From NCBI GenBank assembly GCA_015350385.1, contig WNKI01000003.1:3388994-3452993 (forward strand): a stretch of DNA of 64,000 nucleotides, read 5' to 3'. Shown here in pieces: positions 59,901 to 64,000 of this stretch. The position numbers were made by a program, and so were the translations under genes. How positions within the stretch are numbered: the first letter of the stretch is position 1; every line of letters begins with the position of its first letter. The DNA comes from Aculops lycopersici (taxonomy: Eukaryota; Arthropoda; Arachnida; Trombidiformes; Eriophyidae). The notes below the pieces were generated by a model, which was not told where the DNA came from, made no database searches, and was given only the letters and a program-made list of their open reading frames with translations.

Positions 59901-60579
59901 CCAAGAGAAGAAGGAGCAGCATCGAGAGGCGAAGGCGCAAAGGGAAAAGGATAAAGTGGAGCAGTCAAATCAGCAGCAAACTACCAGTCAAAGAAAAGGG
60001 AACCAACGGCGGCAACACCAGCACCAGCCAGCGGCATTAACTGGGTGCCAATTTGACACGCTGTCGTCATCGGCGCCCTCGTCGCCGCTCAAGCGCCAAC
60101 CACCGCCGGCGCCACTTTTAAGTGGCGCCGGTGGTGGCAAGGACCTAACAGGTGGTTCCTCCTACGCTCAGAAGCGTCCAAGTCGCTCCTCGGCCACCGG
60201 CTCCATTTCTGACTACTGGGGATACAATTCCCCGTTTGGCCAGATGACCAAGGACTATGGTGGCTGTGATTTTATCCTCTTGTTGGAAAGGAAGAGCTCA
60301 AGCGCAATTAGTGGAGAGAAGTCAACAATCGACATGTCGATCGCGGCCGCTGCGACGGCGGACACTTCCGGCGATGGCGGCGCTGGTGGCGGGTCAGCGG
60401 GAGCCGGTGGCACAAGCGGCAGTGGCCTGAGGAGCGAGCGAATGCAGAGTAAGTGCAAGAAGGATTGCTCGGCATCGAGCGGAGTGAACGCGACCTTCTT
60501 CTCGAATGGTATGCTAATCATTCACATGGTGGCGCCAAGTCCCAGCGAGAAGAATGCCTGGATGTCGGACATAAGCCAG
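44923..60579 (+). CDS. RASGRF: Ras-GRF guanine nucleotide exchange factor, N-terminal two PH domains through DH (3' end off window)
   Basis: Seven coding exons join in frame: 44923..46503, 54557..56959, 57073..57183, 57280..57382, 57506..57828, 58111..58315, 59150..60579 (2,052 codons, still open). Order: PH1 start ([35 protein letters not shown]), PH1 end ([23 protein letters not shown]), coiled coil ([16 protein letters not shown]), IQ motif ([16 protein letters not shown], about 1149), DH domain (about 1185-1400: [47 protein letters not shown]), and PH2 ([44 protein letters not shown]). This is the RASGRF1/2 layout: calmodulin through IQ, Rac through DH, and Ras through a C-terminal CDC25 domain that must lie beyond the window. 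Human RASGRF needs about 630 residues for the same span; the excess is low-complexity insertion. The exon-2 acceptor (GATAG) and exon-6 acceptor are weak. I chose the first ATG in frame. Confidence 0.88.
48275..48353 (+). repeat. (AC)n microsatellite, 79 bp
   Basis: Uninterrupted AC run from 48275 to 48353, preceded by a shorter CACACAC stretch at 48261-48270. Confidence 0.97.
50194..50241 (+). repeat. (CT)24 run left of the gap
   Basis: Uninterrupted CT run followed by TACTAC words and then GTACGTAC-type sequence up to the gap at 50336. Confidence 0.95.
50336..50823. other. Assembly gap (488 N)
   Basis: All bases are N. The left edge is made of CGTACG/GTACGTAC palindromic words (50262-50335) and the right edge of degenerate versions of the same words (50824-50910), so the gap sits in self-complementary DNA. 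Confidence 1.
50919..50956 (+). repeat. (AG)19 run right of the gap
   Basis: Uninterrupted AG run; reverse complement of the CT run on the other side of the gap. Confidence 0.95.
58316..59149 (+). other. RASGRF intron 6 (834 bp)
   Basis: Donor TCAG|GTAAGT in phase 1. Two acceptors fit phase 1: ACTCAG at 59110 and CCAATAG at 59149, 39 bases apart and both in frame. The second has the better pyrimidine tract. Small open frames inside look like noise. Confidence 0.7.
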
Positions 60580-63500
60580 GTGAGTAAATTGACTGCCTGT
60601 TCATTTCAATTACCGTCTCCCTTCTCAGTTTTTCTAGCCAAAATGCACTCTTCAGTTCATTCCCTCCATTTACCTGAACCTTAGTTACGTACCTGTTCGG
60701 CTTGAGTTCATTACTCTGCAGAGGCACGTGTAGATGGAAAAGACCGGAAACCCTGAGAGAATTTAGAGTTGAGCCTCCTTCCAAGCGGTAAAGACTCTCA
60801 GCCGTCGTCGTGATCACAGTCGTCGGAGTTGTTGTTGTTGTTGTTGATTGTAAAGTTTCGCATCTGAACAAGGAACGTCGATGATACCATTAGATTGATT
60901 CGCTTTTTGTGGCTGCCACGGAGGCGGAAGCTCTAGGCAGCAGCAGCAGCATAAGCAACACCATTCAGCTTTCCAAACAAAAGTTGGGCGCATAAATTTC
61001 GCAAAAGCTTCGAAGGTTTTGGGCCGATCGTTGCTCTCGGTATTGCAGCTGGTGTGAAAGAAACGAGCGTTACGTAACAATCGTCGGCGCTCAACCTGCA
61101 AACAAGCTAGAGTGGGAGCGAAGCGGGTTTGATTTGGCCCACCGAGAGGGAAAATCCAACAAGGCATCGCGTGATTGCCGTCGAAAGCAACAAAAACCGA
61201 TCGCTCGTTCGCTCGCTCGCCAAATAGCAAACTGAAATTGAAACTGCGCCGGATGACTTTTTGCAATCGGCTTCAATTACGTAACAGCGAGCTCCAAAAC
61301 TAGAGCTAACTGGATGGTTGAGGCTATGACGACGACGACAACAACAACAACGACGCTAACACCGCCGCCGTCGCCGTCGAGAGTGAAAGGCTCGATACGT
61401 CAGCGTCGTATTGGAGCAGTGCCTCCGCCGCCAATGAGCCAGTAACGACCAGCTAGAATTCTAGCCTATCGGGCAATTCATTAAAAATTACGTATACGTT
61501 GGTTGTGCACGAGCGACTTGAGAACGCAACGATCACTACAACCAAAAGAAAACCTAACGGAACAATAAGCTAGACTTGGTGACGCGTCAATCGCGCACAT
61601 CGACTTGATGGCTTCACTTCCGTCATCACAGACTCGGCGCAGTGTTAGCAGCGACGGTCGTTGGCTCAACCGCCGCCGCCATAGCGCTTGCTGTTTATTT
61701 TCTCCCTCCCTATCGTTCCTCTTGTATCTGTGTGTCTGTCGCAAAACTGCGAGCGCATCGTTTCCCATCAAACTAGAGGATGGAGACCCGACGCTTCCGG
61801 TGTCATGAAAGAGGGTGGCCAGCAACGAGGAGCCAATAACTTATGGCGCCTGGAAATAAGCTACGGCGACGGCGCCGACTACGACGACGACGACGACAGC
61901 TGCAAGCCTTTCCAACCAGAAACTCGAGAGGCTTTCTGCTTCAGCGGCTAACTGACTCGAGTCTTGATCTCGAGTGTCGATAGCAGCCACCTAAACTCAA
62001 GTGTTTAGTTTTTTCTCGCTCTCTCACAGCTCTCCTCGAGCGAAGTGTCGACTAGACCGACTTGTGCTTAATAATTTCCGCTTCCCCTTGGCCTCGCCAT
62101 TAGACTTAGCTTGTAGCTGCGTGTCTGGCGTTCAGCGGCTGAATTTGCCAATAGAAGACGAGAAAGTAGGGGAATATTTACGCAGCGGCCAGCTATTATT
62201 TAGTGCAAAAACAATGGCATCGGGCTCGAGGAAATTGGCACGGTTGTTGTTGTCGCTGGCGCCGCTTTGTTGTTTCTGACTCTTGCTCACGTATGGCCAT
62301 TAGGTCAGTTGCTGCAAGGCAGTCGGTTCAAGAGAGGGAGGCCCGAAAAATGGCGATTGCCGATCAGCTGATTCTCAAATTTCGCCCTGCCGCTCGCTCC
62401 CTCAGCCGCTTGCTAACTTGATCGCTAGCTCGCCAACCGACCACTTAGACTTGGGGCAGCCAGTTGGCTGCTGTTTAGCCAACTACTACTACTCAAATAG
62501 GGCCACCACAATCACCATTGAGAGGCCGACCTACCGAGCGAACGTAAGTCTGACTAACTGACTGACCGACTGGCAAGCTGGCTCGTCAAGTAGAGGCCGG
62601 CCAACGCCGCCGCCGGGCTTTGAGCAGAAATCTCGTTTAGCTCGCTTGCCCGGGCTCTCGAAAAGCCACTAGCTGCTGTTTTTTCTCTTTCCCGAAGTTG
62701 GCGAGCTAGCCTGCCAGTCGGCTAGCCACTCGAACCAACGTCAGCGATTGTGTGATTAAAGCAGCGAGCGTTGGGCGAAATGGAAAAGCCGCTGGCGCAC
62801 ATTGGGCCGCCAGCTTAACAGTGGCCCAAGAGAGTAGTGGTCGTGGTTCTAGTGGCATTTGCGGGCGCCATGTGTACGAAGTGGGCAGGTGTACGATGAG
62901 CCAACTTCGGGGCCGGGCGCCAGCTGCGCCTGTCAGCGGCAAGCGAGCAGACGAAGGAGCAGACGAGCGAGCATCGGATTAGCCTAGTGGCGCGTTGCGC
63001 ACGAACGCGCCCGGCGCCCCTCTCTGTACGACACCTCTCGTGCAAATCGCAAATCGCAAATCGCACATCATACATTATAATCGGGCCGTACGATTTGCCA
63101 ATACAACCGCCCAGGCATAAACTCCGCGAGCCAAGTCCTGCCTATTCGCCTGCCCCTGTGCTTCTAACGCGCGCGCTATGTGCACTGGACGGCGCGTTGC
63201 TGAGCACCTAGCGACTCGTCTTTGTCGTTAACATTCTAGTCGTCGACGTCGACGACGTTGTCATTTTCGGCGTTGTTACTTAAGTCCAATGCTTCAAGTC
63301 GGCCTGCTGCTCAGGCAGCCAGGTAGCAGGTTAACAATGGTTACGCTTTCAAGGAGAAATTGTCGCTAGCTAGGTGAGGTGGTTGTTCTTATTAGCGCGC
63401 GTTGAGGGTGAATAGAGTTATGACGTCGTGGTCTCACTCGTTGGTAATATTGTTACTTGACCGCTTCCCTCCGAAAAAAGATGAAGTCGTGAACCCAAAA

Positions 63501-64000
63501 TCCCTATCGCAAATCTGACTCACCAACTGGGTGACGTTTAGGCAACCAGGACACGATGAAGTCGAGCGAGAGGAGAGATAGAGTGGGGTGTTACATTCGT
63601 GGTCGCGGCCACTCTGGACTCGCATTTTCCATTCTATTTTTGGGTTGCATGGTTGCTGCGCTCGAATTGCATCCACTTGTTTGTCGTCAGGCGACCAAGC
63701 AAACGAGAGAATCGGACGAAAGAGAAAGTGACCCAAGAAAAGAGAGATGTTTGTTCACTTCCTGTTCCGGTGAGGCGCATTGCTGCTATCTGGTCCCTCG
63801 TCTCTGGTGTCTGAGGTGGTGAGCGCCAGTGGCCAGTTCTCCTTGGCACTCGTCGCTATTGGCCGCATCATCGCGACTGTCATTAGCGTCATCCTCGTTC
63901 CCACTGACTCAACTGAGAGTTTTGACGTTGGACGGGCAAGAAAAAGAGGGAGAAAACTTGACTGCTACTTCGTGAGTTTCAACCATCTCCTTCTCTTATT
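60580..64000 (+). other. RASGRF intron 7, running off the window
   Basis: It begins with CCAG|GTGAGT in phase 0. I found no sequence like the expected next exon (REM or CDC25 domain). It contains GAC/CGA trinucleotide runs (about 61325-61342 and 61880-61900) and three GCAAATC units (63042-63064). Open frames are short and unrecognised. Confidence 0.6.

Noticed and set aside
61481..63849. Many 60-110 codon frames in the last intron
   Set aside because: Short, compositionally simple, overlapping on both strands and without recognisable domains.

Overview
The window is nuclear DNA of an arthropod. The best supported marker is the last exon of an ecdysone receptor; the other genes are ordinary animal genes. 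Most genes on the left are intronless or nearly so, including single coding blocks of 2.7, 5.1 and 9.8 kb. Proteins are inflated by Q/N/S-rich tracts and some intergenic gaps are under 200 bp. I read this as an intron-poor acariform mite, possibly eriophyoid-like; that placement is an inference, not a match.

Layout. Positions 1-23,000 are compact: EcR 3' end (+), cramped (-), a Lifeguard/TMBIM membrane protein (-), a NEK9-type kinase with RCC1 repeats (-), a NEDD4-type HECT ligase (-), an unrecognised Q/E-rich and RS-rich repeat protein (+), a SUN-domain protein (-), and the 5' exons of a KDM3/JMJD1 histone demethylase (+). Positions 22,740-31,009 are a long non-coding interval read here as a KDM3 intron. 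It contains a candidate alternative last exon near its start and a candidate 66-nt exon near its end. A 9.8-kb exon (31,010-40,812) carries the rest of KDM3, including its zinc finger and JmjC domain. Positions 40,813-44,922 are upstream DNA. From 44,923 to the right edge runs RASGRF: seven coding exons covering PH1, coiled coil, IQ, DH and PH2 lie inside, and the REM and CDC25 catalytic parts must lie beyond 64,000. Its first intron is 8 kb, is full of simple repeats, and holds a 488-base assembly gap.

The genes do not form one pathway. Three are nuclear regulators (EcR, cramped, KDM3), one anchors the nuclear envelope (SUN), and the others serve signalling or turnover (NEK9, NEDD4, RASGRF, Lifeguard). 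I found no CRISPR array, transposase, tRNA or rRNA. The most interesting items are a conserved-looking folded island inside the low-complexity half of KDM3, evidence that KDM3 may also end early as an N-terminal-only product, large insertions inside both PH domains of RASGRF, a non-RD catalytic loop in the NEK9 kinase, and the repeat-built orphan protein.
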